A stretch of 64,000 bases of DNA from Aeromicrobium sp. PE09-221 (lineage in GTDB: Bacteria > Actinomycetota > Actinomycetes > Propionibacteriales > Nocardioidaceae). Location: assembly GCF_002174305.1 (NCBI RefSeq), contig NZ_MIJB01000014.1, positions 1-64,000 of the forward strand. Direction: 5' to 3'. Made by a program: the position numbers and the translations under genes. The number at the start of each line of letters is the position of its first letter. Position 1 is the stretch's first letter. A model generated the notes under the pieces. The model did not search any database, was not told the origin of the DNA, and was given only the letters and a program-made list of their open reading frames with translations. Positions 25,170-34,211 of the stretch are shown here, piece after piece.

Positions 25170-26287
25170 GCTTGGACCCCGGCCGCGATGGTGAAGTGGA
25201 GGTGGTCGTAGTGCCCTCCAGTGATGGCGGCCGGATCGTGCATCCCGCCACCGTCGTAGCGACGCCATCCCTCGCTGTTACGCGCGACGCTCCAGATCTT
25301 GCCCTGCCAGATCAGGTACTCGACGCCGAGCTTGGTCGCGTTGGCCTTCAACCAGTTGGTGACGTCCCATCCGTAGTCCAGTGCATGTCCCTTGGCTGCT
25401 TGCCCGATGGAGTTCCCGAACGTCCCGTCGCAAGCACGTCCCAGCGGGTGTTCGGACTTGGTGCCGGGGCGCGGGGACCAGCAGGCCCAGGAGGATTCGG
25501 GGAACCGAGCCCGGACTTGTGCGAGGACATAGGCGGTGCGGGCGGTGATCTTGCCGTTGCTCGTCGGGTCGTCGACCAAAGCATCGGGGTTGGAACCGTC
25601 GAACTCCTCGGGGGCCGCCACGGTGTCGGCTCCGCAGCCGGCCGGGATGGCCGTGCTGCTGTTCTGGTCGACTTGGGAGGCTCCGTGTCCCGCGAGCCAC
25701 GGCTCGGGATTGACGGTGGCAGCCCACGCTCCGCCGGGCCGGACCTCGAAGTGCAGATGAGCGCCGGTGGAGTAGCCGTCGCTGCCCACATCGGCGATGT
25801 GGTCCCCAGCGTGAACCTGATCTCCTACGGAGACTCCGATGCCACTTGCGTACATGTGGGCGTAGCCGGTGGCCACGAGCTGCCCGCCGACGGTGTGCTC
25901 GATGAGGATCAGGTGCCCGTACCCGCTGGCAGGTCCGGCGAAGGCCACTCGCCCGTCAGCCGCCGCCAGGATCGGAGTGCCAGCCGGAGCAGCGAAGTCG
26001 ACGCCGGTGTGCAGCTTGTAGACCCCGGTGATCGGGTGGACCCGCATTCCGTAGCCGCTCGTCTTGACCCACGTTGCGGCGGGTAGCGGAAACACCACGC
26101 GACTCGTCTCGGGAGGAGCATCGGCGCCAGTGGGACTTCCGTTCGTGGTCGAGACTGCGGCCGAGGTGGTAGGCAGGCACGCGGCTTGTGCCGGGTTGAT
26201 GAGGGCCGCGAGGCCAAGGAGGACGGTGGCTGGCCCCAGCATCACCGTTGCCAGTGCCGTGCCTCCGGCCAGAAGAGTCTTGTTCAT
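25166..26287 (-). CDS. M23 family wall-hydrolase of the transfer system
   Basis: This 373-aa exported protein has a signal peptide ending near INPAQAAC. A LytM/M23 domain follows with HPITGVYKLHTGVDF (metal His and Asp) and GAHLHFEVRPGG. A C-terminal domain of about 110 residues with GHALDYGWDVTNWLK and GHYDHLHF resembles the VanY/ARB-07466-like domain. Such enzymes open peptidoglycan for a conjugation channel in Gram-positive hosts, the VirB1 role. The ATG at 26287 starts the signal peptide. Confidence 0.88.
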   Translation of the reverse strand: MNKTLLAGGTALATVMLGPATVLLGLAALINPAQAACLPTTSAAVSTTNGSPTGADAPPETSRVVFPLPAATWVKTSGYGMRVHPITGVYKLHTGVDFAAPAGTPILAAADGRVAFAGPASGYGHLILIEHTVGGQLVATGYAHMYASGIGVSVGDQVHAGDHIADVGSDGYSTGAHLHFEVRPGGAWAATVNPEPWLAGHGASQVDQNSSTAIPAGCGADTVAAPEEFDGSNPDALVDDPTSNGKITARTAYVLAQVRARFPESSWACWSPRPGTKSEHPLGRACDGTFGNSIGQAAKGHALDYGWDVTNWLKANATKLGVEYLIWQGKIWSVARNSEGWRRYDGGGMHDPAAITGGHYDHLHFTIAAGVQA

Positions 26288-26319
26288 GACAGCACCTGCT
26301 CGTCGCTCATCTACTGGTC

Positions 26320-27006
26320 TCAGCCCAGCGGCTGATCGAGCCGGGACAGGCGCAACAGGTGGCACTCGGGGTAGGTCGGCCCGCAGACGATGAACGCGGT
26401 GAACGCGATGTCGTGCGAACTCGTCACTGGTTCGCTCTCCCAGATGCCCGCCCGCTGCCGGACGCCGGTCACGGTGTAGGCCGTCGTGCCGGGCGCGAAT
26501 CCATCGGGTCCTGCTTCCCGGAGGGCCTGCTCCCACAGTGTCGGGACACTCAGGCTCTCGATCTCGATCCGCTGGCGGGTGGAGTAGCTGCGCAGTTGGC
26601 GCCACGCCTCGTTGCTGGGGAGGTATCCGGCGATGTCGGCGACCAGCCCCGGCGTGGACTCGCCGCTCGGGTCTCCTACGGCGACCAACCGCTCGACGTA
26701 GGCGTTCCTGCTGATTGCGCTGGCCGTGTCCCAGTCGAACAGTCCGGCCGCGACGCGCCGCGCGAAGGTCTCGGGGTCAGCGGTCGGCGACAATGGCCGC
26801 AGAACCCCTGGCGTCTCCTCGGGAGCTCTGAGCGTCCACGAATCTGACTCGTGAGGCTCGGTGGTCGGAGCGAGCGCCGTGTCTGTGGACGCCCCCGAGC
26901 GAAAGGACACGGCGGCGAGGACGAGTGCCGCGATGAGCGCGAGCAGGACAATGACGGCAACGACGAGACGACGAGTCGGGAACTGATCCGGGGCTTCGCG
27001 GAGCAT
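26320..27006 (-). CDS. Single-pass membrane protein, probable transfer-channel accessory
   Basis: This protein of about 228 aa has one N-terminal transmembrane helix (LVVAVIVLLALIAALVLAAV) and an extracytoplasmic domain of about 180 residues with mixed secondary structure, the layout of VirB8/TcpC-like periplasmic scaffold proteins. No sequence motif proves that assignment. The ATG at 27006 follows GGAAGGAA and is chosen over the upstream ATG at 27057. Position just before the wall hydrolase supports a role in the channel. Confidence 0.65.
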   Translation of the reverse strand: MLREAPDQFPTRRLVVAVIVLLALIAALVLAAVSFRSGASTDTALAPTTEPHESDSWTLRAPEETPGVLRPLSPTADPETFARRVAAGLFDWDTASAISRNAYVERLVAVGDPSGESTPGLVADIAGYLPSNEAWRQLRSYSTRQRIEIESLSVPTLWEQALREAGPDGFAPGTTAYTVTGVRQRAGIWESEPVTSSHDIAFTAFIVCGPTYPECHLLRLSRLDQPLG

Positions 27007-27076
27007 GAGGGGTTCCTTCCGACGGAAGACTTGGGTGGACACGACATAGGTGTCCACGCGGCCCCGACGGTCGTGC

Positions 27077-28132
27077 TCAGGCCGTCATCGCCTCGCGGTC
27101 GGCGGCGGCACGGGAGGCACGCAGGGCCTCAGCGAAAGCGACTGTCTCGGCAACGACGCGCTCCCAGGATTCCCATTCCTCGTCGCTCAGACCCTCGGCG
27201 ATCTCGGCCGGGTCATAGTGCTCGGTCCAGCCGTCGAGGTCGCGCCACGTCAGCCGGAAGGAGCGCAGGCTGTGCTTGGTAGGAGCCTGGGGTGTGCCGC
27301 GATCGGTCTTGGCGGGGTTCCGGCGGCGCTTGGCGGTCTTGGCACGCTCAAGCGCTTCAGCCGCGAGTCGTCGGAGTTCAGCGGCCTCCAAGAGTGCCTT
27401 CTCGTCAGCGGCGAACCGGAGAGCCGCCTGGACTCGCTGATAGGCCGGGTCGACGGGCCTCCCGACCTCGATCCGCTCCAGTTCCCCGGCCACCATCTGA
27501 CGCAACGACTCCGGCTGGCTCTCATCGACGAGCAATGCTTGGAGCCGCCCGATCTGCTCAAGCCGGGTGTACGACGACTTTCCCGTGACGGCTTCAGCAG
27601 CCTGCACGCGAGCCTTGCCAGAGAAGCCTCCCAACGGTGGTGTCGAATCGACACCACCGTTAGAGCCATCAGGCTGCGTCTCGTTCAACGGTGGTGCCGA
27701 ATCGGCACCACCGTTCCACCGGGGCTGATACGTCGGGGTGAATCCCTCAGCCGCGCGACGTCGCGCAGCGTCCTCACCCATCAACAGTTTCAGTTCCCGG
27801 TACAACGCGGCGGCTTCGAGTTGGGTGTAGGGCTGGTGCAGCGTGTTCTCGTCCTGCTGTGCCAGTAGTCGGCTCAGTTGGTCCGAGACTCCCGAACGCA
27901 CCCACACGTTGCAGGTGCGCCAGCCCAACCGTTGCACAGCGACAAGGCGGCGCCACCCACACACGAGCACCCCGTCCGGCGTCACCGTGATCGGCTGGAG
28001 CAGCCCGAGTTCCTCGATGGACTCCATCAGAGCTTCGGTGTCGCCGGGGTCCTTGCGGTGCCGTGATCCAACGATGATGGAGTCGATGCGCCGTTCAAGC
28101 TCGATGTGGCCATTGGCGTCCACGTCAGGCAT
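27077..28132 (-). CDS. ParB-like nuclease/partition protein
   Basis: This 351-aa protein has an N-terminal ParB/Sulfiredoxin-like domain (IDSIIVGSRHRKD, then ESIEELGLLQPITVTPDGVLVCGWRRLVA). A helix-turn-helix region and a basic, helical C-terminus follow. There is no ParA partner beside it; the nearest ParA-like ATPase belongs to the Tad block. It may act in stability or regulation of the excised circle. Residues about 139-166 are encoded by two long palindromes (27633-27715) reading as the repeated peptide NGGVDSTPPL / NGGADSAPPL. The ATG at 28132 overlaps the upstream gene by 8 nt. Confidence 0.8.
   Translation of the reverse strand: MPDVDANGHIELERRIDSIIVGSRHRKDPGDTEALMESIEELGLLQPITVTPDGVLVCGWRRLVAVQRLGWRTCNVWVRSGVSDQLSRLLAQQDENTLHQPYTQLEAAALYRELKLLMGEDAARRRAAEGFTPTYQPRWNGGADSAPPLNETQPDGSNGGVDSTPPLGGFSGKARVQAAEAVTGKSSYTRLEQIGRLQALLVDESQPESLRQMVAGELERIEVGRPVDPAYQRVQAALRFAADEKALLEAAELRRLAAEALERAKTAKRRRNPAKTDRGTPQAPTKHSLRSFRLTWRDLDGWTEHYDPAEIAEGLSDEEWESWERVVAETVAFAEALRASRAAADREAMTA
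27633..27715. repeat. Two 29-bp palindromes in tandem inside the ParB gene
   Basis: Each unit (27633-27661 and 27687-27715) has perfect 14-bp arms around one central base: AACGGTGGTGTCGA / TCGACACCACCGTT and AACGGTGGTGCCGA / TCGGCACCACCGTT. The two differ by one compensated base pair, so the symmetry is kept while the sequence varies. Centres are 54 bp apart. They could be parS-like centromere sites or autoregulatory operators placed within the parB coding region. Confidence 0.85.
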
Positions 28133-28973
28133 GGCTGGTCCTGATGGTCCGGGGAGAAGCGGTGACGATGGTGCGCACCAGGGCGTCGTCGGCCAGCAAC
28201 TCGGCCACGCCGTGCCCGATGAGGAGCCGCAGAAGGACGCCGCGTCCTGCGGTCGTGTGGGCATGGTCTGGAGTCTGATTGCCCAGCACGACGCGCAGCA
28301 GCGCCGCCCATGACGCCCGGCTGAGGTCGAGGAGCGCGCAAGCATGCCGGTCGCGCCGCAGCATCTCGTGCGCTGCGCTGCGTGAACCTGACTCGATCAC
28401 CCTCGCGCAGATGTAGTCGATCCCCGTACGTGCGGTGTCGACAGGCCAGCCGAGCAGACTGAACAACACGACGGTCTGCTCTGCGGCCTGCCACGCGCCC
28501 GTCGGATCCGCACCCTTTTCGGCGGGCTCCCCAAGGTCGTCCTGCTCGGCAGCCACACGGAAGGCGGGGTGGTACTCGATCAGCGCCACGTCTCGGTCGC
28601 TGAATCGCTCGGCATCGTGATTCGCAGAGACGTGTGGGCGGCGTGCTTGGTGGGTGGAGCACAGGAGTCCGTTGGCGCGTTCCTCTGCGATGAGCGTGAC
28701 CTGCACGGCGCGGGTCACCACAGCCCAAGGGTCCTCTGCGTCTCGGGCGGCTCGTGAGCGCATCACATCGAACGCTGCGACGGCCGCGTCCTCGGGCTCC
28801 AGATGGTGCTTTCGCGCGAGCGCGCCGTACTTGTCCATCGAGTAGCGCATCAGGTCGGCCGCTTCGGGATCATCGTGCCAGCTCTGTTCGCCGGCTGCGT
28901 GCAGGCGATGCAACGTCGCACGCAGTCCTTCGGGATCGGTGAACGGCAGACGAACGTCGACAGGCCGCTTCAC
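28125..28973 (-). CDS. Hypothetical protein upstream of ParB-like gene
   Basis: This 282-aa soluble protein is largely helical. It has segments such as HDDPEAADLMRYSMDKYGAL and a basic SGSRSAAHEMLRRDRHACAL stretch. I do not recognise a family and see no catalytic motif. The GTG at 28973 overlaps the upstream stop in GTGA and is preferred to longer readings. It is part of a tightly coupled block with ParB, DUF2637 and prim-pol genes, which suggests a role in element replication or maintenance. Confidence 0.65.
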   Translation of the reverse strand: MKRPVDVRLPFTDPEGLRATLHRLHAAGEQSWHDDPEAADLMRYSMDKYGALARKHHLEPEDAAVAAFDVMRSRAARDAEDPWAVVTRAVQVTLIAEERANGLLCSTHQARRPHVSANHDAERFSDRDVALIEYHPAFRVAAEQDDLGEPAEKGADPTGAWQAAEQTVVLFSLLGWPVDTARTGIDYICARVIESGSRSAAHEMLRRDRHACALLDLSRASWAALLRVVLGNQTPDHAHTTAGRGVLLRLLIGHGVAELLADDALVRTIVTASPRTIRTSHA

Positions 28974-29344
28974 AGCCGAATCCCTTGCTCGGTGACGGTC
29001 GGGGTGGACGACCCGGGTCGACCGATGGCGTTGCGGGTGATCCGACGCCGGACCTTCCACGCTGCCTGTGCCGGAGTGCGGCGAGCCCGCCGCGCCAACT
29101 CGGCCTCCAGGTCGACGCCCCGACGGAGCCGGTCGGAGCCGAGAGTGGTCACCAGTTCGGACGGGCGCACCCAGGCGATCGTCCTCTTGGCCTTGACGTC
29201 CTCCGGTGCCCGGCGCTCTGTTGGACTCTGGGACGGGTTGCGATGGACAGCCAGTGCCGGGACCTCGGCTTCGGGCCCTTCGGTTGTCCGCGATGCCGAC
29301 TCGGGGCTCCAGTCGGTTCTGTGTTCATGTGGGTTGTGATTCAT
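28970..29344 (-). CDS. Hypothetical basic protein
   Basis: This 124-aa protein is hydrophilic, with a disordered N-terminal half and a basic C-terminal half (RTPAQAAWKVRRRITRNAIG) that could contact nucleic acid. No family is recognised. Both ends overlap neighbours by 4 nt (ATGA at its start, GTGA at its stop), so it is translated as part of the operon. Confidence 0.6.
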   Translation of the reverse strand: MNHNPHEHRTDWSPESASRTTEGPEAEVPALAVHRNPSQSPTERRAPEDVKAKRTIAWVRPSELVTTLGSDRLRRGVDLEAELARRARRTPAQAAWKVRRRITRNAIGRPGSSTPTVTEQGIRL

Positions 29345-30000
29345 TGCGGCTCCTTCGTGGTGGGTTCGGTTGCTGACTCGGGGGTCGAGTCGATGGGTGC
29401 CAGCCAGCGGCCGACGGTAGAGGGGTGGACGCCGAGGTGGCGGGCAATGGCTCGGTTGCTCATCCCGTCCAGGCGCAGTTGCTCTGCCTCGGTGCGCTGG
29501 TCGACGGCGTCCGCGTCGGATGAAGGTGAGTCCTGCGCAGGGGTTGGGTCGTCTGGACGTGGAGTGGTTGCGGTGTCGAGGTTGCGGGTCAGATGGACCG
29601 TCAGGTGAGTGACGGCGAGCAGCACGACGGGCGGCACTGATGCAACGACCGCTGCAACAGCGGCTGGTACTGATGCGTCGGCGGCGATCACCGCGTGCAA
29701 CGCATTGGTCGCGACCGAGACGGCCGCGCCGGCGGCGAGGGGGAGCCACGGGTACCACGTCGCCCGTGGCTGGGCGGGCAGTGAGAGCGCAACAACGGCG
29801 ACGGTTGCGACGACGATGATGCCGTCGACGATGAGCGGCCATGCCCATGCTTGCTCCGGTGCGATGCCCGACCGGCGGGCCAGGTCGGCCAGCGATGTGA
29901 ACGACAGCCAGAACGCTCCGGCGGCGATCAGCACGGTGCCGGAGACGGCGGTGGCAACGACCGGACTCATCGACCCGGTGCTTGTCAGTTTCGTGCTCAC
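29341..30000 (-). CDS. DUF2637 membrane protein with C-terminal helix-turn-helix
   Basis: This 219-aa protein has four predicted transmembrane helices in residues 12-140 (for example WPLIVDGIIVVATVAVVALS), the DUF2637 pattern seen in Streptomyces plasmid spread proteins. A cytosolic tail follows with a helix-turn-helix, GMSNRAIARHLGVHPSTVGR, which may bind DNA at the membrane. The GTG at 30000 overlaps the prim-pol stop. It could tether element DNA to the membrane; that is inference. Confidence 0.8.
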   Translation of the reverse strand: MSTKLTSTGSMSPVVATAVSGTVLIAAGAFWLSFTSLADLARRSGIAPEQAWAWPLIVDGIIVVATVAVVALSLPAQPRATWYPWLPLAAGAAVSVATNALHAVIAADASVPAAVAAVVASVPPVVLLAVTHLTVHLTRNLDTATTPRPDDPTPAQDSPSSDADAVDQRTEAEQLRLDGMSNRAIARHLGVHPSTVGRWLAPIDSTPESATEPTTKEPQ

Positions 30001-30908
30001 GGGCCGGTCACCCCCATCGGCGTCGCGCCGGCGGTAGGGGTCCGCTGGAGGCTCGGGGAGGTTGTGCGGTACGCCGACCGGATGGTGGTCTCGGCCTCGC
30101 GTTCGGTCAGGCCGGCGGCGCGGGCCGCATCGCCGAGCACGGCGAGCGAGGCATCGAAGTTATGACCGGCTTCGACCATCCGACACGCCGCCCAGAACAG
30201 ACCTTGATTGCGGGCGCCTTCGGGCCGGGTGGCGACCCACGCAGCCAGCCGCTCGGGACTGGAGCTGGCTGTAGCCGGGGGCAGGGTCCGTGTCGTCGGG
30301 GTCGCGCGAGGAGGGTCGAGGAACCGACGTAGCGCTGTGGTGTCGATGGGACCGGGTTGGTGGTCGGTGATCGAGACGACGCGGTACTCAGCAATGGCCC
30401 CGCTTGGCAGCGTTGCCCGCGACGGGGGGAGGACCACATAGCCGCCGTCGCCCCGGCAGTCGACGTGCTGGCTGGGCACCTGCCAACAACGTTGATCCAC
30501 GCCGGGCTTGGAGGGGTAGCAGGCGTGCAGCCCACCCGAGGGGGTGCGCACCATCCAAGCCCAGCCATCAACGAGCCCGGCCGTCCGCGCACGCTCGAAG
30601 GCGTCGAAACCGGAGCCGGAGGCGTGGACGTCAACGTCCACCACCACGATGCCCGAGGGCGCTCCGGTTGGCATCGCGATGTTCGCTCCCGGCCAGCGGC
30701 CCCACCAGTCCGCAACTCTGCCAAGGTCGGTGGAAGCGTCCAAGAACCCCCGGCGCGTCAGCGGCTGCTTGCCCAAGGGGACACACGGAAAGACCGGGAC
30801 GCCGGCCCCTGCCAAGTCGCGCGCGGCGGTGCCAAGGTTCGGTGCCACAGCGAGGCTGGCGAGCAGATCAGGTGACCACGCCGGGAGTTCTCGGGTCGAG
30901 CTGTTCAT
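29997..30908 (-). CDS. Bifunctional DNA primase/polymerase (prim-pol)
   Basis: This 303-aa protein has an N-terminal prim-pol domain: FPCVPLGKQPLTRRGFLDAS, the catalytic IVVVDVDVHASG with the D-x-D pair, and a conserved GGLHACYP histidine strand. A small helical C-terminal domain (PriCT-like) covers about residues 215-290. It probably primes replication of the excised or transferred strand. The ATG at 30908 (MNSSTREL) is preferred; a TTG at 30926 is possible. No replicative helicase of DnaB type lies beside it. Confidence 0.88.
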   Translation of the reverse strand: MNSSTRELPAWSPDLLASLAVAPNLGTAARDLAGAGVPVFPCVPLGKQPLTRRGFLDASTDLGRVADWWGRWPGANIAMPTGAPSGIVVVDVDVHASGSGFDAFERARTAGLVDGWAWMVRTPSGGLHACYPSKPGVDQRCWQVPSQHVDCRGDGGYVVLPPSRATLPSGAIAEYRVVSITDHQPGPIDTTALRRFLDPPRATPTTRTLPPATASSSPERLAAWVATRPEGARNQGLFWAACRMVEAGHNFDASLAVLGDAARAAGLTEREAETTIRSAYRTTSPSLQRTPTAGATPMGVTGP

Positions 30909-30941
30909 GTGCTCGACGTTGGCCAAAGGGGGTTACCGGAT

Positions 30942-31008
30942 GGGTTCCCCCCGAGGGGGTTCCCCCCTACTGGATTCTGCGTTTCCGCAGGTCAGCTGGG
31001 GGTTCCCC
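30942..31008. repeat. Three GGGGTTCCCC-type palindromic repeats upstream of prim-pol
   Basis: Copies lie at 30942-30952, 30955-30967 and 30998-31008, each with a G-run, TT and a C-run. Between the second and third is a small hairpin, CTGCG-TTTC-CGCAG (30977-30990). The intergenic position between the LysM-BTAD gene and the primase fits a regulatory region or replication iterons. Confidence 0.6.
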
Positions 31009-31031
31009 AAAAAGTTGAAGAAAGTTTCGCT

Positions 31032-34000
31032 CTACCCCTTGCGAGGTGCCCGAACGCGACGGTTTCCGCCCGGATGGGCGCCGTTCTGCGAACGCTGGCT
31101 GGTCATGTCTTGGGTTCGCGGTGGCAGTTCGACGGGTCCGAGGTCGTCGTCGCTGCGGTTGTAGATCCGTTCATTGAGGAGCTGCTCGGCCAGGTCCTCA
31201 TGCCCTTCGGCGGAGGCCACGGCCACGAGGTCGAGGTTGGTGATCTCGTCGTACGGCGCAGCATGGTGGGCAACCTCAGCCGATTCGTGGGCCATCGGCA
31301 GGTCACCCTCGGCGAGAGCATGAGTGGTCACGATGTGGGCGACGTCCACGATGGCGCAGGTGAGGATGTGGTCGATCCGGTCACCCTCCAAGACCCAGGA
31401 CCAGCCGTTAGGTCGGAGCTGCCCGAATGGCTGACCAGTGACCAGTCTCAGCGCGGTCACGAGGTCGCTGATGCCTGCCGTGCCACGCGCTTGACCCCGA
31501 GCCCGGAGACGACGGAACAGGTCGGCGTCCAGCAGCACGCCGTCGACTTGATAGAAGTGCCCGCCGCGTTGCTGTGCGGCCCGGGACTCATCCGCTTTCG
31601 GGAGATGCCGTGCGCTGGTGTGAGGGTTCGTGCCGAGCCAGGAGCGGAGCGCATTCATGTCCACCCGGGCTCGCTTGGGCGTGATGCTGAAGGCGTCGGC
31701 GACCTGCCCGGAGGTCACCCCGTCGGGATGGAGCGCGAGGAACGCCAGCATCTCGGTATAGAACGGCTTGCGACCGGCAATGTCCGTCGTATCCCCGTAG
31801 GCACGCCCATACACCGGTCCCAAGACGCTGATGCGTGGGAGCCTGCAGTTGGGGTCGAACCACCATGCGACCTCCTGATCCAAGCTCGGGTCGGCGTCCT
31901 CGACTGCGGCCCGAGTTGCCTCGGGCACGATCGCTGCAAGCGCCTCGACGTCGTCGGTCGTGGTCGCCGCGACGTCGGCGTACTCACTGGTCGGTCGAGG
32001 AAGAAGTGCTGTGCCGCCCGCCGCTCCCACTGGCCGAGATTCAACGAGTTCGTCACGCAGCGCGCCAGCCTTGTCCACCAACTTGTCGCGGCCAGTAGCC
32101 GCCTCGTCCACAGGAACCGGGGCCAGGGTGGCGTCCCGGGTGACGTCGAGGATCGCAGCGCACGTCGATGCCTCCTCGTCGCTCAGACCCGCCGCTGCCA
32201 CGGTGATACCGAGGATGGGAATGGTGAGCCGAGCGGACTCGTCCACGTCCAGCGCCAGCGACTCCTCGGCGATGTGGTCGCCGACGGTGACCACAGTGAT
32301 ACCGCGAGCCGCATGGGTGCTGTTGGCAGAGGTGATCGCATGCGCAGCATCACTGTTTGCGTAGCTGCGCTCCAGCAGCAGGGCACGGCGTCGTTCTGGG
32401 GCAAGGCCAGGGACGCCGGTTTGGGCAAGGTCCGCTGCGAGCTTGTCGAGCAGGCGAGTGTCGGCATGATGGTGGACCCGGAGCGGATCGAGGCCCACGA
32501 GCATCGGTGAGAGTCCGAACGTGTCGATGTCGACCTCCGCAGACCAAGGGTTGAGCACCAGTTCGGCAGCCAGTTGGCGAAGGAAGTCCTCACCAATGCC
32601 TCCTTCGCCCGTCACGGCGACGTGCGGCGTGTGACCGAGGTCGACGAACCAGACCGTCCCGTCGTCGTCTTGGCCGACAGCGACCAAGAGCGGGTACGGC
32701 GGTGCGCCCTGCTCGCGTGGCTCGTCGCTGTCGCCTTGGAGCGGGGCGATACGGGTACGGCCTGCCCCGGTCCACGGCTCAGGGAGCGTCGCATCCGCGC
32801 TCGCCTCGGCCAGGTGGAGCGTTGTCTCGGTAGCCGAGAGGGCGACCGCGATCACCTCGGGTAGACCGTGAGGGCTGTCGCTGAGCCGCCGTAGAACGTG
32901 GTCGAGCGCCGCGATCTGAGTGGCCATCGAGGACCCTTCGACGTGAAGTGTCTTCTCCAAGCCATTCAGTGACGCAGGCGGCGGCACGACGATGTGGCCG
33001 GGGCGCCGGTAGCGAAGTTGGGTGCGCTGGCGTCGGCGCAACGCGGTGAGGAGTCCGGCAGCAAGGACTGCACCGGCTCCGGCGAGTCCTGGAACCAACC
33101 AGCTAGGTGAGCCACTGGCCTCAACTGGGTCGGAGTCCTCAGCCTGCACGTCGGCAGCCGGGTCCTGTCCGGTGGCGTCGGGGCTCGTGCTGTCCGTGAC
33201 CTCCCGGCTGTCCGGCTCGACTGCCTCCGGCTCCGGCTCCGACTCGGGTTCCGGGTCGGGTTCGGTCGGTTCGGGGCCGATCGGCGGATCGACGACCGCA
33301 GGGACGGCTGTGCTGGTGCTGGGGACGGTCAACTCCCATCCGGGCCGGATCAGGCTGGGGTCGGTGAGCTGTTGGCCGCCGGTTTGGACGGTATCGCGCG
33401 ACGCCTCGAAGATCTCGGGGTAGAGCTCGCCTGCGCCGAGTTTCTCGTCGGCGATCTCCCACAGGGTGTCGCCGGGTTCCACGAGGTAGGTCTCCTCGGC
33501 AAGGGGTGTCTCGTCGGTTTCCTCGCTGGTTGTTGCTGCATCGCTGGGCAGGCGCAGGACCATGCCGGGGTTGATGAAGTCGGCGCGTCCTTGGAGCGCA
33601 TCCGGGTTGAGGTTGACGATTTCGCGGAAGCGCATTGGGTCCCCGAGCTGTTCTTCGGCGATCTTCCACAGGCTGTCGCCGCGTCTCACGGTGTAGTCGA
33701 CGGTCGTCGTTGCCACATCGGTGTCGGCGCTGGCCACGGGGGCGGCAGCGGTCGCGGGTTCGGTGAGCGGGGCCGCCACCGTTGAGAGTGCGACCTGCTG
33801 GGGTGTTTCGGAGGCAGCGTGCGCTGGCTGTGGCGTGAACGCTGGTGCGACTGCGGGGGCGGCAACGAACAGAAGGGCGGCCACGGCCACGAGGCGCCCG
33901 ATCTGGTCTTGGAGCGGTCCGAGGCCGGGGAGTCGTGGGGCGGGTACGCCCCGGATGACGGCGACGACTTCGAGGGCGCACAGCAGCGCTAGGAGTACCC

Positions 34001-34211
34001 AGACGAGCCACGCGACGACTGCGAAGACAAGGAGCAGGAGGGTGCCGTCGTCCGGGCTGGTCAGGATTGTCCCGATGTTGCTCTCGCGCCAGGGGGTCGC
34101 GCCGATGGCGAGGAGCAATGGCGGCATCCCGATGGCGAAGGCGGCGATGAGCAGACTGGCCCCGAGTCCTGAGAGCCGTTCGCGTAAGCGTTGTGGCGTG
34201 GTGGGTCTCAT
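31032..34211 (-). CDS. LysM and BTAD domain membrane protein of the Tad locus
   Basis: This 1,059-aa protein begins with three hydrophobic segments (about 15-40, 58-85, 107-128). Two LysM repeats follow (YTVRRGDSLWKIAEEQ at about 172, YLVEPGDTLWEIADEK at about 242), which bind peptidoglycan. An acidic Pro/Glu linker and another transmembrane helix (about 372-395) lead to a large cytosolic part. That part ends in a winged-helix/BTAD-like region (FSITPKRARVDMNALRSWLG) of the SARP type. Proteins of this architecture accompany Tad genes in actinobacteria. It may sense wall or pilus state and signal inward. Confidence 0.8.
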   Translation of the reverse strand: MRPTTPQRLRERLSGLGASLLIAAFAIGMPPLLLAIGATPWRESNIGTILTSPDDGTLLLLVFAVVAWLVWVLLALLCALEVVAVIRGVPAPRLPGLGPLQDQIGRLVAVAALLFVAAPAVAPAFTPQPAHAASETPQQVALSTVAAPLTEPATAAAPVASADTDVATTTVDYTVRRGDSLWKIAEEQLGDPMRFREIVNLNPDALQGRADFINPGMVLRLPSDAATTSEETDETPLAEETYLVEPGDTLWEIADEKLGAGELYPEIFEASRDTVQTGGQQLTDPSLIRPGWELTVPSTSTAVPAVVDPPIGPEPTEPDPEPESEPEPEAVEPDSREVTDSTSPDATGQDPAADVQAEDSDPVEASGSPSWLVPGLAGAGAVLAAGLLTALRRRQRTQLRYRRPGHIVVPPPASLNGLEKTLHVEGSSMATQIAALDHVLRRLSDSPHGLPEVIAVALSATETTLHLAEASADATLPEPWTGAGRTRIAPLQGDSDEPREQGAPPYPLLVAVGQDDDGTVWFVDLGHTPHVAVTGEGGIGEDFLRQLAAELVLNPWSAEVDIDTFGLSPMLVGLDPLRVHHHADTRLLDKLAADLAQTGVPGLAPERRRALLLERSYANSDAAHAITSANSTHAARGITVVTVGDHIAEESLALDVDESARLTIPILGITVAAAGLSDEEASTCAAILDVTRDATLAPVPVDEAATGRDKLVDKAGALRDELVESRPVGAAGGTALLPRPTSEYADVAATTTDDVEALAAIVPEATRAAVEDADPSLDQEVAWWFDPNCRLPRISVLGPVYGRAYGDTTDIAGRKPFYTEMLAFLALHPDGVTSGQVADAFSITPKRARVDMNALRSWLGTNPHTSARHLPKADESRAAQQRGGHFYQVDGVLLDADLFRRLRARGQARGTAGISDLVTALRLVTGQPFGQLRPNGWSWVLEGDRIDHILTCAIVDVAHIVTTHALAEGDLPMAHESAEVAHHAAPYDEITNLDLVAVASAEGHEDLAEQLLNERIYNRSDDDLGPVELPPRTQDMTSQRSQNGAHPGGNRRVRAPRKG

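Noticed and set aside
27633-27715. CRISPR array
   Set aside because: Only two palindromic units occur, within a coding frame, with a single 25-bp interval and no cas genes in the window.
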